The notes beneath the pieces are model-generated. The model saw only the letters and a program-made list of their open reading frames with translations. It searched no databases and was not told the origin of the DNA. The position numbers and the translations under genes are program-made. This document shows, piece after piece, positions 22,290 through 33,430 of a DNA stretch of 64,000 nucleotides. This DNA comes from Datisca glomerata (taxonomy: Eukaryota > Streptophyta > Magnoliopsida > Cucurbitales > Datiscaceae), in the NCBI GenBank assembly GCA_003255025.1, contig QANY01003934.1, positions 1,302,001-1,366,000 on the forward strand, read 5' to 3'. Position 1 is the stretch's first letter. Each line of letters opens with the position of its first letter.

Positions 22290-23330
22290 TGTAGGGTTAT
22301 GTGTTCTGATTTAATAGTTTTTATGTTTATGTGTTATGATGTAGTGATAGATTCAGAATCATTCTCAATATGTTTCCATTACAATGAGCATTTTGACTTG
22401 AATCATACTAAATACCTTGGGGGTGTGATTAAAACCATTGAGAATTGTGATCCAGATATAATGAGTGAGTTAGAGTTGGAGGATATCATGGATTTGGCAG
22501 CCATTTATGATCATTCAAGTTTATATGATATTGTCCCCGGTGAAGAATTTAATGGAGGTTTAGTTAAGATAGTTAATGATAGAAATGTGATTGATATGGT
22601 GAAATTAGTTGACACAGTTCAGTATCCTGAATTTATCGTTGAGCATGACATGTCAAATTTTGTATTCAAATTAGGGATGAAATCCAAAGATTGTACTGAT
22701 TTCAAAGATGCTATTAGAGCACATTCAAGATAAAGCGGCCATGATTTGATGTTTGATAGAAATGAGAAAAGTGAGTGTCTGTGAAGTGTAAGGGAAATGG
22801 TTGTAAATAGAGGATATGTGCTTCTACAATGCAGAATGAAAGTAGTACGCAAATCAAGACTTGCATTAATGAACATACTTGTGCTAGAGATCTCTACAAC
22901 AGACATATAACGTCTAAATGAATAGGGAAAGAGTATTTGGATAGCTTTAGAAGCCAAAGAAAATGGAGATTGACTAAGATTGTTGAAACGATCAGAAAGG
23001 ATCATTTGGTTTACATAACTAGAAGTCAAGTATATAGAGCAAAGCAATATATTTTTTTGTTGGTAGAGGGAAGTTCTAAAGAACAATATTACAGGCCGTG
23101 AGAGTTTTGTGAGAAATTGAAACAGTCCAACATCAATAGCAATGTTAAGATGAATGTTGAAAGACCGTGTCTTCAAGTGCAGCCAACATTTTAGAGGTTG
23201 TATGTCTATTTAGATTCTCACAAGAGGGTTTTTTTAAGTGGATGCAGGCCTATTATTGGCATAGATGCATGCCAATTGAAATGAATATGCCAAGGTCAAA
23301 TAGTATTTTTTTCACTAGTTATTTATCCTA
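22290..23330 (+). pseudogene. MULE (Mutator-like) transposase, N-terminal half, broken
   Basis: The open frame to 22733 has the PB1-like N-terminal region common in plant MULE transposases (FHYNEHF, KYLGGVI, ELELEDIMDLA, PGEEFNGGLVKIVNDRNVIDMV). Frame-broken sequence after it gives a zinc-finger-like CKGNGCK-RICAS with QIKTCINEHTC, then YLDSFRSQRKWRLTKIVETI. Near 23245 it gives GCRPIIGIDACQLK, which covers the first catalytic aspartate of the DDE core. Similarity stops at about 23330, so the rest of the catalytic core is absent. No terminal inverted repeats were recognised. Confidence 0.75.
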
Positions 23331-24748
23331 AATATAAACAAAACATTTGTTTTTCAAAAAATTTTAAAAATTAAAAAATATATCAAAACCCAAATTAAGA
23401 AGAAAAAAGAAAAAAAGTAATAAAATGATTAAGTAGAAGAAGAAAGGAAAATAAAAAATACATCTTGCTACCTTGTAGGAGATGATTAAATAGGAGAAGG
23501 AGAAATGAAAAAATTGAAGAATGAGGAGAAAAATACATCTTGTCATATTATGAGGTTCTTTTTGAACCTTAAACAATTTTGGGGAAGAAAATTGAATAAA
23601 ATAAAAAATTTATTGTACCACAACTTTACTGATGTGGCACACGTGTGTAAAAAAGTGTCTGCCATGCCAACAAACCGTTAAGTTTTTAACAGAATGTGGA
23701 TGGAGTGATCTAATTGAAATATCTTACAAACTTTGATGATGTAATTGAGAAAAATGAAACTATAGTGATGAAATTGAAACTTGGTTCAAACTATAATGAC
23801 CATACATGTAATTTTCTCAAAATATTATTCAAACTACATGAATGGTACGAGCAAGTGAACCTGTACAGTTAAATGAGGAATGATTCAATGAGTTTAGATT
23901 GTTTCTAGTGTACTAATGGTATAGAAATCAGTAAGAGCATTTGTTTTTTCATGCAAATTTTCTTGTGCTATATGACTGAGATTAGTTGTACTTTGTGAAC
24001 TGTCTTGCAATTGCTCCTCTTGGCAGCAACTGCTTCATTGGATATCCATCATCACACTAAGACCAAGGGATTTCAATCGACTATTTTGAATATTGTATTT
24101 AATGTTTTTGTTTATTGTGTTTGTACGAAAGAAATATTAGAGTTTTAAATGTAAGTTGAGAGAGTATTCTTTTTCAGTGAGAACCAATAAGGAGGGACTT
24201 TTGTATGCCAAAGCTTTTGTAAATTAAGATCTAAGTAGTAGGCTTAAAGGGCTTTGAGCTGCCGAGTCTCTTTTGGTGGGTAACTCTATAGATAGTAGTG
24301 AATCACTTACACAGATAGTTGAGTTTTAAATTAGGTTTAATTTGTCTTAGTTGTTACTGGGAATTTTTTATTTATTTATCTGAGCTATCTAACTTGTATA
24401 GTTATTCTTCTTTTGGTTAAAATAATATTTACTACAAATCAAATTAAGCAAAAAACAAGCAAGTTAAACCAAGGGGACAAGACTACGAACACAAGATATG
24501 ATGAGCTGCCAAAGGAGCTTTCAAAGCACCCATAAGGTGGTCGTCAACATTGACAATCTTGACAACTACCTTACGTTAAAAACAACAACGAAAGTAGGGC
24601 AATGAAAGATGAGAAAATACTTGACTTGATTAGCATTAGTTAGAGCCATGAATCCTTTTCTTCAACAACCATGCAATTCCCCTGTATTAATCTCGGTTGC
24701 TAAGTATCTCAGGGCAATAAACCAAAAGGAGCAAGAACCATGCTAGCA
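23331..24748. other. Intergenic, possible old DNA-transposon end
   Basis: From about 23610 to 23815 the wording (GATGTGGCACACGTGTG, GGATGGAGTGATCTAATTGAAA, ATGAAATTGAAACTTGG) resembles subterminal sequence of plant MULE or MITE families, but no paired terminus was found. The remainder shows no coding similarity. Confidence 0.3.
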
Positions 24749-25679
24749 ATGATTATGAGCTAAGGGGGTGTGATCACGGCGTCACGAGGTGTTGTTACAA
24801 GTGTGATCTTGTCTCAATAAACGATAACTATGGCTTGGGACTGTGGAGGTTGAGATTTGACGGTAAAGGACGAGTACTTTAAGCCAACATGTAGAAGGTG
24901 AGAAAATACTTTTGGAAAGATGAATTCAGAGAGAATTCTCCAAGTCTAATGACTAGAGAATTACAAAGTGAATTCAAAGTGCTAAAAAGTCCTTGACAAT
25001 AAGAGGGAAGACCTCTATTTATAGAGAGCTTTTAGGTGGCATCCATTTCAACTAATGCTTTGACTAGTTGGTAGTAGACCTTATGTGACGACACATCAAT
25101 TAGCTCATTGAGGTGGCGCATTAAGTCATCGCTCATTATAAGCACAGTCTAATGGGCCAGGGTGTCTAGAGGAAAGATTAACATGTGTGATACCTTTGAC
25201 ATCGCGCCATGTGTCACATATAGTGTTCTCAAGTCAAAGAAATAAAAATAGGAAGAACATGCCACATCAATGAAATAAGTGGCATTCATTCGGGACCCCG
25301 AGCAAGGGGTGTCCTAATAACTATGTCCCTTCCAAAAATAGGAACACGACACATCCACGATCCTCAAAGAGGCCATATTGGAGAATGAATGTCCTTTCTA
25401 ACACAGCATAACTTTATGCCAATCCTACAAGACCACAAACTTCATAAATGGACCCACTTAACTTAATGGTTACAAGGATATCAACAAAAGAGTAAATAAT
25501 ACAAGATACATTTTATATCAATCCGTCGCTGACATGGGTCAAGCAATCATATTAAAAAGTTAAAGCTGACACTTGACATTAGTTCATAGGAGTGACATGT
25601 GCCACCGTGACGAGTCAAAGTATTAGTGTCAATCATGCGAGTGCCCAACGGGGGGGGGGGGGNGGGGGGGGGGGGTACA
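24749..25679 (-). repeat. 3' LTR (left copy) of the LARD-like element
   Basis: It matches 32308-33193 along its length, for example TTTGACTAGTTGGTAGTAG against TTGACTAGTTGGTAGTGG, and CATGTGCCACCGTGACGAGTCAAAGT near its right end. It holds a run of about 26 G with one N at 25663, where the partner LTR has five G. Confidence 0.75.
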
Positions 25680-26689
25680 CCAATACAATAACCCCCTATG
25701 TAAGTTTAATGCGTAGCAAGTGAACTTGTACATCTTTTTTATGCCTGCCAATAAGCTTATTTGATGAAGCCTCTTTAAATCTTGAAAGGTACATTTGTAA
25801 TGGCAGGTATTACTTCTTGAAATTCTTATTTTTATTATTTGACCGGGAAGACTTGTATTATATTTATGATCGTGAAACTACTCGAATCAAGTAGGAACAT
25901 AACATGATTGTATAATGTAAGGATGTAATATGATTGTATGACATGGAGTAGGTGTCTGTGCTCTTTATGTTGGAAGTTTGTAATATGTTGCAATCATGAG
26001 ACTTTTCGAACCAAGCAGGAACATAAGGCGATCATTTGGCATAGTGATACAATATGATGATGACATATCATGATGGCATGCGATCGGGGTAAAATTGTCC
26101 AAAATCATAATTTTCTAATTTTCATGATGGCGACATTGGTGCCATTACCATCACGATGAGTTCTATTGGTGCCAAAATATGGCACCGACATGGGGTGCTT
26201 GTTTGATTTGCGTTGCGGAGAAAACCATCGAGGATGATATATTTTTTAGACTCTACTTCATTGTCAGAGTAGGAAAGAAATAGAATGAAATACATATGTT
26301 CAAATTTAACATCACTCTCATAAACTCACGTGGTGACTCCCAATCTCTCCTACTACTATTAACAGTCATACCAAAGTAGTGTCTGGGTGACGAGACTGGG
26401 AGAGCTAAATCTTTTTCATTTCTTCAAAGACACTACCACTTCGGCTAAAGAAGGAGTGAAGTAGTAGGAGTTACAGAACTGCCCATACTTTGGAAAGAGA
26501 AGGTGGAACCATCTACCTTTATTGAACTCTGGATGTCATAATACATGCTTCAAGGGAATGTCACTGCACGTTATGTTCATTGCACTGTTATTGTGCCATT
26601 TTGTGCATGAATAATCATCGTGTTATCGAACTTCCTCGTTGTATCTGTTTTTGTCATTTTGTTGCTTCTTACTTCAGATAACATGTGTT

Positions 26690-27090
26690 TGTTTCAACTT
26701 CAAAGGGTTTCCCTTCAAGATAATGAATATTCGCATGTTTATGATGGCATGTAGATTGGCATCAGGACGGAAAATTGCTTTAGCTCCTACATTCTTTGAC
26801 AATCTAAATTACCTCTTTGATTGGGTCCATCCCTATGTATGAAGCATCACAAATAAAAATTTCAACTTATCTAGAGTTTTATCACAGCCTCGACCGTGAT
26901 CATGAAGTTATACGATGACGCCTAAAGCAGTTGACTTTCTAATGAGCATTGACAGATTGGGGTACTTCAAGTATCGTTCTATATATCAGAGCTTTCTAAT
27001 TATATGCCCAAGAACCTATGGCTTGTGTTCGGTTATGACATTGACCTTTTTAGGAATGAAAAGGTAGTATCACTCTGGCGGGAAGAGAAA
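26690..27090 (+). pseudogene. Possible plant-mobile-domain-like fragment
   Basis: The frame around 26730-26800 reads MMACRLASGRKIALAPTFFDNL, which recalls the LAxGxxxALAP signature of the plant mobile (aminotransferase-like) domain found in several plant transposons and in MAIL/MAIN proteins. The following 250 bp keep short matching frames only. It lies on the + strand inside the minus-strand LARD-like element, so it may be captured or an older insertion. The call rests on one motif. Confidence 0.3.
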
Positions 27091-27190
27091 ATCATGATGG
27101 CTATTCTGACTCATTCGACACTTCTTGTCATTGTTGAACGTCAAGGAGGGAACGTGTTGTGTGGCATGTGTCTCTACGAAAGTGCACATA

Positions 27191-28660
27191 TTGTTTAACA
27201 AGTAATAAAGTACTAAGTACGAGTCGATCTCCACATGGACTAAGTGAGTATGCAATATATCTAAGAAAAACATGATTAGTTTGCAAGCAAAAGTGGTAAC
27301 AATAACGATTGGTTGTGGGAATTAGAATTAAAGTAGACTTTGTAAGAAATAAAGTGTGAAATAAAATGAAAAATGCAATGCAAGAAGCTACTAAATATAA
27401 GTGAGATATCCAATGAGAATGAGAGGGCTAGTATGGTCAATTCCCTTATCCTTTACTTTATCTACATTAATCATGCTCATGTTGCTACAACCTCTCAATA
27501 GTACTACCTTAGCTTTTAAGCACAATAAACTATCATTTATGAGTTTACAAATTATAACCTTACTAACTTATGTCTAAGCTTAGCTAGGTTAGCAATTGAT
27601 TTAGTAAGCTTCAGCCAACGGGTTGCAAAGAAAGCTCATATATCTATGTAACTCACAAAGTGTTTAAATCGACATGATTCCATATTTTCATTTTTTTTAT
27701 TTAACCACTCAAGCATCAACTAAGTCTATTCCATTAAACCTAATCCTTCCAGATCTAGATCTAACTTGTATTCTACTAAATATGGCCAACCAATGATAGA
27801 ATTAAGCATAAAGCACACTTAGCTAAAACACTAAAAAGTGCTTAAAAAAATGAGATTAACATGACAAAGCAAATTCTAAGTTTATATTACCATACTAGCC
27901 TAAAAGTGTTTAGCTCAAATAAGAAAACTGAATATCCCATTGCCATTGTTTTCCAGCGAAATAAGAAATAGAAAAGCTAGTAAGTACATAATAAATGAAG
28001 TAAACTAGAGAAAGAAAAGAAGAAGAATAAACGGGTTATTCTAAGCCTTTGTCTTCTTCCTCCAATGACTTCTTCCTTTCTGTCACCTTCTTCTTCGTTC
28101 TTTTTCTGAGCAAGTATTTTTTTCATAAAGCATTTGTCGGCTGCCTTTAGCTATCGTCCAACTCTCCTTCTATAAATGGTTGTACTTGCCTTTTATATCT
28201 TCCTTCAAATTAGGGCTTCTTTTTAGCACTAGGACACGTGTCAAGCTTCTAGGAGATGAAGGGACCACGAAGGGAAGGCGCTGCGGCACATGGATAACGG
28301 GTTTTTACGTAATGGAATCACCCTTTTTTGCTTTTAGTGCCATTTTGACCACGCGCTAGACCACTCACCAGACTACTCGCCAAGCTTGCATTGTATGGCA
28401 CAGCTATAGCAGCATCAGGAACTGCTACAGCAACAAATAATGTCAAGCTCTGCAAATAGCCCTACGCCAAAGAAACCTTAATGCGTAAAATTTCTTACAA
28501 CTACTAATAAGGCTAATATAAACATAGTTCTAAATATGAAATTAAAAAAATAGTAGATATCTAAACTAAGCATTAAAAACCCTAAACCACTTTAAAATAA
28601 GTGACAATTCAAGCCTAGAAATGCTAAGATAACTCTAAATTCTTAGACTTATCAAAACAC
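27191..28660. other. Non-coding insert, LTR-like in style
   Basis: The stretch begins TGTTTAACAAGTAATAAAGTAC with TACGAGTCGATCTCCACATGGAC shortly after, wording often seen at the edge of plant LTRs. It ends near TTATCAAAACA. It codes for nothing on either strand. A solo LTR nested in the LARD-like element is possible, but no flanking duplication was found. Confidence 0.3.
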
Positions 28661-29269
28661 TAGTAATCTTTCTATAGTACTTGTTACCAATGCAATAGAG
28701 TCACTTGCCAATATGGTTTCAATCAAGAAGTCCTAAAGTGTCACACCCTCCTACCTGAATGGAGATATTGGATGGTAAAGTTGCAATCCTTCATTGATTC
28801 GACATTGAATACTCCAACGGACATAGACATTTTTCAATGTGACTTGATTTTTTATGCCCCCAAAAATCATAGTGACATACCCAAACCGAAGTGGTCATGA
28901 AAATCAACAACAAAAAAATGAATCACAGAAGATGTCCTAGCGAAGCCTGTCCCTAAAATAGCTACCACTAACAAAGGAAAATTTTTTGACCTACCATGAT
29001 CATTTTGGTGTGAATCTAGTAGATCAATTATCATGTTTCTTGATTGTATTGTCTCTAGTTTATCAAAAAAATTGTAGCCTTTCCGAATTCACTTTGAATT
29101 TTTGGCCATGTAGTTGATCATCTTTTACCATTCTATGAACCATATTTTTTAGTACATCATTTTGTGTATGCACATAGTGTAGTAATAGATTATCAGGAGG
29201 AGGAAAGCAGCATCGTGTAATAACATGTGTGATAACATTGAACAATAACATTAGATTACGCTATCATGT
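28661..29269. other. Internal non-coding part of the LARD-like element
   Basis: No coding similarity or clear repeat structure was recognised on either strand. Confidence 0.3.
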
Positions 29270-29890
29270 AATAATGTATCGGCATGAAACTAGAATAGCA
29301 TGATAACATATTTTCCTATAGAAAAAATGTAACATCTAGTGATATTATCAAGCAGATGAAAGTAACATCGAGTAATAGATTTTTGTGATAACATTAAATG
29401 ATATGAAGTAATGATATCATAAAAGACATTATCATGTAAAGATAAGTAACATCATAAGATTACATCAAATGATAGTCATTGAAGGATAGCATACAACCAT
29501 GAAACTAGGATAATATGATAAAACATCACCAGATAAACATTAGGAATATCATGTAATTTACAAGTGATAGTCATTGAATGACAATGCCAAACAACATGTG
29601 AGTGTTAAGCTAGGATAACATGATAACACATCATCAGATAGAAGTTAGTAACATCATCCGAGAGAATTAATGATAACATTAATGATTGCATCAAGAATAA
29701 CATGTGAACCTGAAGCATTAGTTTTAGTAGGGAACATCATGTGATAACACAATTGAATGAATGATAACATCAACTAGTGGTATAAATGAGAGAACATCAA
29801 GTGATAGCATGAAGTTGGTAACAGTGCAGGATAACAGTAAATGATAAGATCAACAAGTGGCATCAATGCGTGAAAATTGGTAATGTTCAA
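29270..29890 (-). repeat. Cryptic repeats rich in GATAACAT / TAATGATAACAT
   Basis: Short phrases such as GATAACAT, CATCATGTGATAAC and AACATCAAGTGATAGCAT recur irregularly through 600 bp. The order is scrambled and no single period is visible, which suggests slippage and rearrangement of an older array. Confidence 0.6.
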
Positions 29891-30480
29891 GACCTAAGTC
29901 ATACCTATGGTAATTTTTCGTTACCTCGAATGCAATCAGAGTGATAGCTTAGACCTGAGCCAGCCCTCGTGGTAATTTACTCATTACCCCGGGTGTACTC
30001 AGAGAGATAAATGAGATACGTCTAGTCCCAGCCTACACCTAGTGATAATTTTTCGTTACCACAGGTGTACGTGAAAAAGTGAAACACCCATTCCGAGATG
30101 CGTGTGACGGGCATACTCAAGGTGTGATACTTTCAATCTTAGCCTACACCTCATGATATTTGTCGTTACCACGAATGTACCTCACAAAGTGAAACGGTCA
30201 TTCAAAGTGACATGTGATAGACATGCTAAGAGCTGAGATACCTCCAGTCCTAGCCTACACCTGTTGACAGACATGTGTATCAAAGAAGTGAAACGCTATT
30301 CTAAGCAACATGTGACAAGCACGCTTAGAAGTGAGAGATGCCCAGTCTGAGCCTACACCTCGTGATTAATTATCGTTATCACTAGGGTACCTGACAAAGT
30401 GAAACAATCATTCTAAATGACCTATGATATGTACACTTAGAGTTGATATATGTTCAGTCCTAAACAGGCTGTGACATGTG
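29891..30480 (-). repeat. Tandem array of about 100-bp units
   Basis: AGCCTACACCT recurs at about 30038, 30145, 30252 and 30349. Each is followed by GTGATAATT-TCGTTACCAC, GTGAAAC-CATTC and GACATGTGATAGACATGCT. Shorter related units (GGTAATTTTTCGTTACC and GGTAATTTACTCATTACC) precede them from about 29900. Confidence 0.8.
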
Positions 30481-30497
30481 TGTTTAGCGATATTTTT

Positions 30498-30884
30498 TCA
30501 TGAGTAAAACTTTTCATAAGTCATCAAGTTTCTAAATAAAGGGGTGGTCAAATGTATGCTTAGCAATGATTTGAAATCCATTTTTTTGTTATGATAGTTT
30601 GCATAGAAATGCAACCCCTCCTCTTCGTATTCGTTTGCACAATCTATAGCTTTGTCCTTGAACCGCTTCACATAAGTTGAAAACTCATCATTCAACCCTT
30701 GTGGTTCTCTCTCCAATTCTAGGATGCTCACTCTTTCTCTTGACGCAAAGAACTTAGTGCAGCAGATGAAGTCATCATAAACCAACGTTGTGTGGAAACC
30801 TTCATCCAAAGATATGATATGTGAACCATTAGTCAGGTAGATGTCATTAGCATGGGTATAGTAGCATGAAAGATTTTGGTGCAA
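30498..30884 (-). pseudogene. Gypsy (Tat-like) gag fragment
   Basis: The 128-residue open frame on the minus strand contains FFASRERVSILELEREPQG, then DEFSTYVKRFKDKAIDCANE and EYEEEGLHFYANY. This is the capsid pattern of gypsy Gag proteins (V-L-L-E-L, F-x-Y-hydrophobic-K-R-F-R-x-x-A-x-D-C). Gag builds the particle that packages element RNA. The fragment covers part of the capsid only, with no zinc knuckle and no pol after it. Its strand and its closeness to the right LTR set the orientation of the element. Confidence 0.7.
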
Positions 30885-30908
30885 GCTATGTGAGATGGCA
30901 CTGTAGGG

Positions 30909-31148
30909 TGCACCCGCAATGTGTCATGGGTGGCGTCCTTATAGCGTGTCACATGAGGCATCTCCATAGGCAGTACAAGGGTTCATCGTCTTAATATATG
31001 ATAACGACATCATTGGTGATTTGTAGCTTGCACCCTTAATATGTCACAGGAGGCATCATTGTAGGGTGTTGTAGGAGGCATCTTTTTAAAAAATGTCAGG
31101 GTGCATCATCTTAATGTATGATAACAGCATCATAGGTGAGTTACGACG
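30909..31148 (-). repeat. Two tandem units of 120 bp
   Basis: Units start TGCACCC at 30909 and 31029. They share ATGTGTCA or ATATGTCA, GGAGGCATC, TTCATCGTCTTAAT or TGCATCATCTTAAT, and ATGATAACGACATCAT or ATGATAACAGCATCAT, and end GGTGA(G/T)TT. Confidence 0.75.
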
Positions 31149-31214
31149 GAAGTTGTTGTGGATGTATTTTGGGAGGCTCCATCATTGGTGTGCTATAGGT
31201 GCGAAGTGGCATGT

Positions 31215-31530
31215 GTGTTACGGCGGTGTAGTGGGAAGTGAGTGGTGGCAGCGCAACTAAAGGTATGCTATGGCAGAGCAATCATAGGTACACTATGCAA
31301 TACAATGACACACGTGCTATGGTGATATAATAACAAGTGTATTATGGCAACATGGTGGCGGATGTGTTATGGTAGCGCATTTGTACGTGTGCTATGGAAG
31401 AGCATTCATATACGTGTTATGGCATCGTAGTAGCAGGTATGCTATGGTAGCACAATGCCAGGTGTGCAATGGCAGGGCAATCGCAGGTGTGTTGTGGCAA
31501 CATAATCGCATGGGTAGGGTGTAGCAGCAT
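31215..31530 (-). repeat. Minisatellite of about 30 bp, ten or so copies
   Basis: The phrase GGTGTGCTATGGCAGAGCAATC and variants (GTGTTATGGTAGCGCA, GTATGCTATGGTAGCACAAT, GTGTGCAATGGCAGGGCAATCGCA) recurs with about 30-bp spacing. It codes for no known protein. Confidence 0.8.
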
Positions 31531-31754
31531 AGCCTAATGTATGATAGGGTAGCATAGTTTCATGTTCCGTACCTCATAAATAAATATTTTTTTAGTGAGA
31601 ACGAGTAAATTGTGAAAAGAGCAATAATTAAATGAGCATATTTAAAGATTAGATATAATATTTTGATGACAACATTAAATATCTAAAGAATTCTAAAAAA
31701 TGATTCAATCATCAATGTGAAGGACATCGTCAGGCTTTTTCATTTGTGGCAGTA

Positions 31755-31920
31755 TGCTAGTGCGATAGACGCCATTACATAATGGGAGCAATGGCGTGTT
31801 AGGCACCATTGCATCGTTGGAGCAATGACGTGTTAGGCACCATTGCATCGTGGGAGCAATGGCGCCTAAGGAACAATTGCACAATGGGTGCAACAACACC
31901 TAAGGAGCCTTTGCACCCAA
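31755..31920 (-). repeat. Tandem units of about 36-45 bp with internal inverted symmetry
   Basis: GTTAGGCACCATTGCATCG-GGAGCAAT is repeated (about 31798-31860), with weaker copies either side (CGCCATTACATAATGGGAGCAATGGC; ACAATTGCACAATGGGTGCAAC). ATTGC and GCAAT pair within units, giving potential hairpins. Confidence 0.7.
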
Positions 31921-32288
31921 AGGAAATAATCCCCTATATGAAGTGACACATTTGCATTGAGGATACTTGAATTGTGGTAATGAATGGGGTGATGACAGGT
32001 GCGAGGTTGGACAGATTACCTATGTTCTTACTGATTGTCATGATGGGTCTTGGGACGTCATTGATGAAGGCAGGCGTAGGGAGGATGTGAGTGGTCTAAG
32101 TTGATACTTGTGGTTGTTCTAGGCTTGTTTACAATTGATCATTATGAATCGGGGGCGATCCATGAAGTGATTTTGTCTGTTTCATGAACTGTTAGATATA
32201 TCGGTAAGTTTGTGTCACCATCAATATGAGTGGAAGTTCTGATAGATTGTCTGCGCCAAACATAGTTATAGTTTCAGCGACATATCAC

Positions 32289-32306
32289 TCCCCAACAGAG
32301 TCGTCA
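32289..32306 (-). promoter_or_regulatory. Primer-binding site of the LARD-like element
   Basis: On the minus strand TGACGACTCTGTTGGGGA follows the 5' LTR by a base or two. It closely resembles TGGCGACTCTGCTGGGGA, the sequence usually found after the 5' LTR of Tat/Ogre elements. Confidence 0.6.
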
Positions 32307-32307
32307 A

Positions 32308-33193
32308 ATATTCAAGAGCTTAATGGTGTGACTGTGACATCACGTGGGTGCTACTGTAGGTGTGATTTAAAACATCAAACATGGCCTAGGAACGTGGAGG
32401 GTTGAGATCTGAAAGGTGAAGGACGAACACTTTAAGAAGTCCTGTTGAAGGTGACAAAATGCTCTCGGGAGGATGAATTTAGAGAGAATTCTTCAAGTCA
32501 AATGGGTAGGGAAATAAAAAGTGAATCCAAAGAAAGCTATCAGGCGGGGTTCACTTCAACTATTCTCTTGACTAGTTGGTAGTGGATCCTATGTAATAAC
32601 ACCTCAACAATCTCGTTTAGGTGGTGGCATTCAGTCATCGCTCAATATAACCATAGTCGCGTCTACTAGGGTATTTATAAGAAAGATTCTCATGTACGCT
32701 ACCATTGACATTACACCATGTGTCATATGTAGTGACCGTAAATCAATGGAGAAGAACGTGGAGAATGCGCCACATCAAAGAGATAAGCAGCATAAGACCC
32801 CTCTTGAGGGCGTGTCCTAACAACTAAGTCCCTTCCTAAAATGGGAAGACAAAAAATCCACTACTCTCAAAGAGGCCATATTGGTGAAGGGCCTTTTCAA
32901 TACACACTAATCTCGTCCCAATCCTGTCAGACCATAACCCCAGAAAGGTTTCCAGGCAAAAGACTCAATTAAGTATTTGTCACTTAACTTAATGGTTACA
33001 ATGATATCAACAAATATATAAAAAAGGAGTAAATAATACAAGATACATTTTGTGTCGATCTGTCACTGACGTGGATCAAGTAATCGTGTTGAAAAACCAA
33101 AGCTGATGCTTGACATTAGTTCATAGGAGTGGCATGTGCCACCGTGATGAGTCAAAGTCATAACTGTCAACCATGTGAGTGACCGGGGGTACA
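32308..33193 (-). repeat. 5' LTR (right copy) of the LARD-like element
   Basis: It aligns with 24749-25679, starting at the primer site on one side and ending GGGGGTACA on the other. Differences are many, including indels, which fits an old insertion. Confidence 0.75.
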
Positions 33194-33321
33194 CCCATGT
33201 GTAAAGGCTACAAACACTAAGCTAACAAGATATCATAACTAAAATTGGACAATCTCCATCTAACATACCACATAAAACAATAAAAGTGCAAGGACTAGTG
33301 GCTTATAGTAACTCCTAGCAG

Positions 33322-33430
33322 TCAAACCCTACTCCAAGCTCATACTCACTGGTTTCAAACCCTACTCCAAGCTCATACTCACTGGTTTCAAATCAAACCC
33401 TACTCCAAGCTCATACTCACTGGTTTCAAA
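33322..33430. repeat. Three near-identical tandem units (33-38 bp)
   Basis: TCAAACCCTACTCCAAGCTC plus ATACTCACTGGTT is present at 33322, 33355 and 33393. The second and third are separated by an extra TCAAA. Identity between units is essentially complete, so the array is young. Confidence 0.9.

Larger units (their letters stand above)
24749..33193 (-). mobile_element. Large non-autonomous Tat-like LTR retrotransposon (LARD-like), about 8.4 kb
   Basis: Two diverged direct repeats of about 0.9 kb bound the element. On the minus strand the right copy is the 5' LTR. It is followed by a primer site of Tat type (TGACGACTCTGTTGGGGA, 32306-32289), then tandem-repeat blocks, a gag fragment (30884-30498), further repeats and non-coding sequence, and the left copy as the 3' LTR. 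No protease, RT or integrase was found in about 6.6 kb of internal sequence, so it depended on other elements. LTR divergence is high, so the insertion is old. The outer boundaries are good to within about 20 bp and no target duplication was confirmed. Confidence 0.7.

Noticed and set aside
22619..23176. 185-residue minus-strand open frame
   Set aside because: It is antisense to recognisable MULE transposase sequence on the + strand and has no known domain.
28661..29269. 62-residue minus-strand frame at 29063-29251 in the LARD-like element
   Set aside because: Short, with no family motif and no neighbouring coding similarity.
29891..31920. CRISPR-like reading of the regularly repeated blocks
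   Set aside because: Units are contiguous and diverged with no unique spacers between identical repeats, and the context is a plant retroelement.
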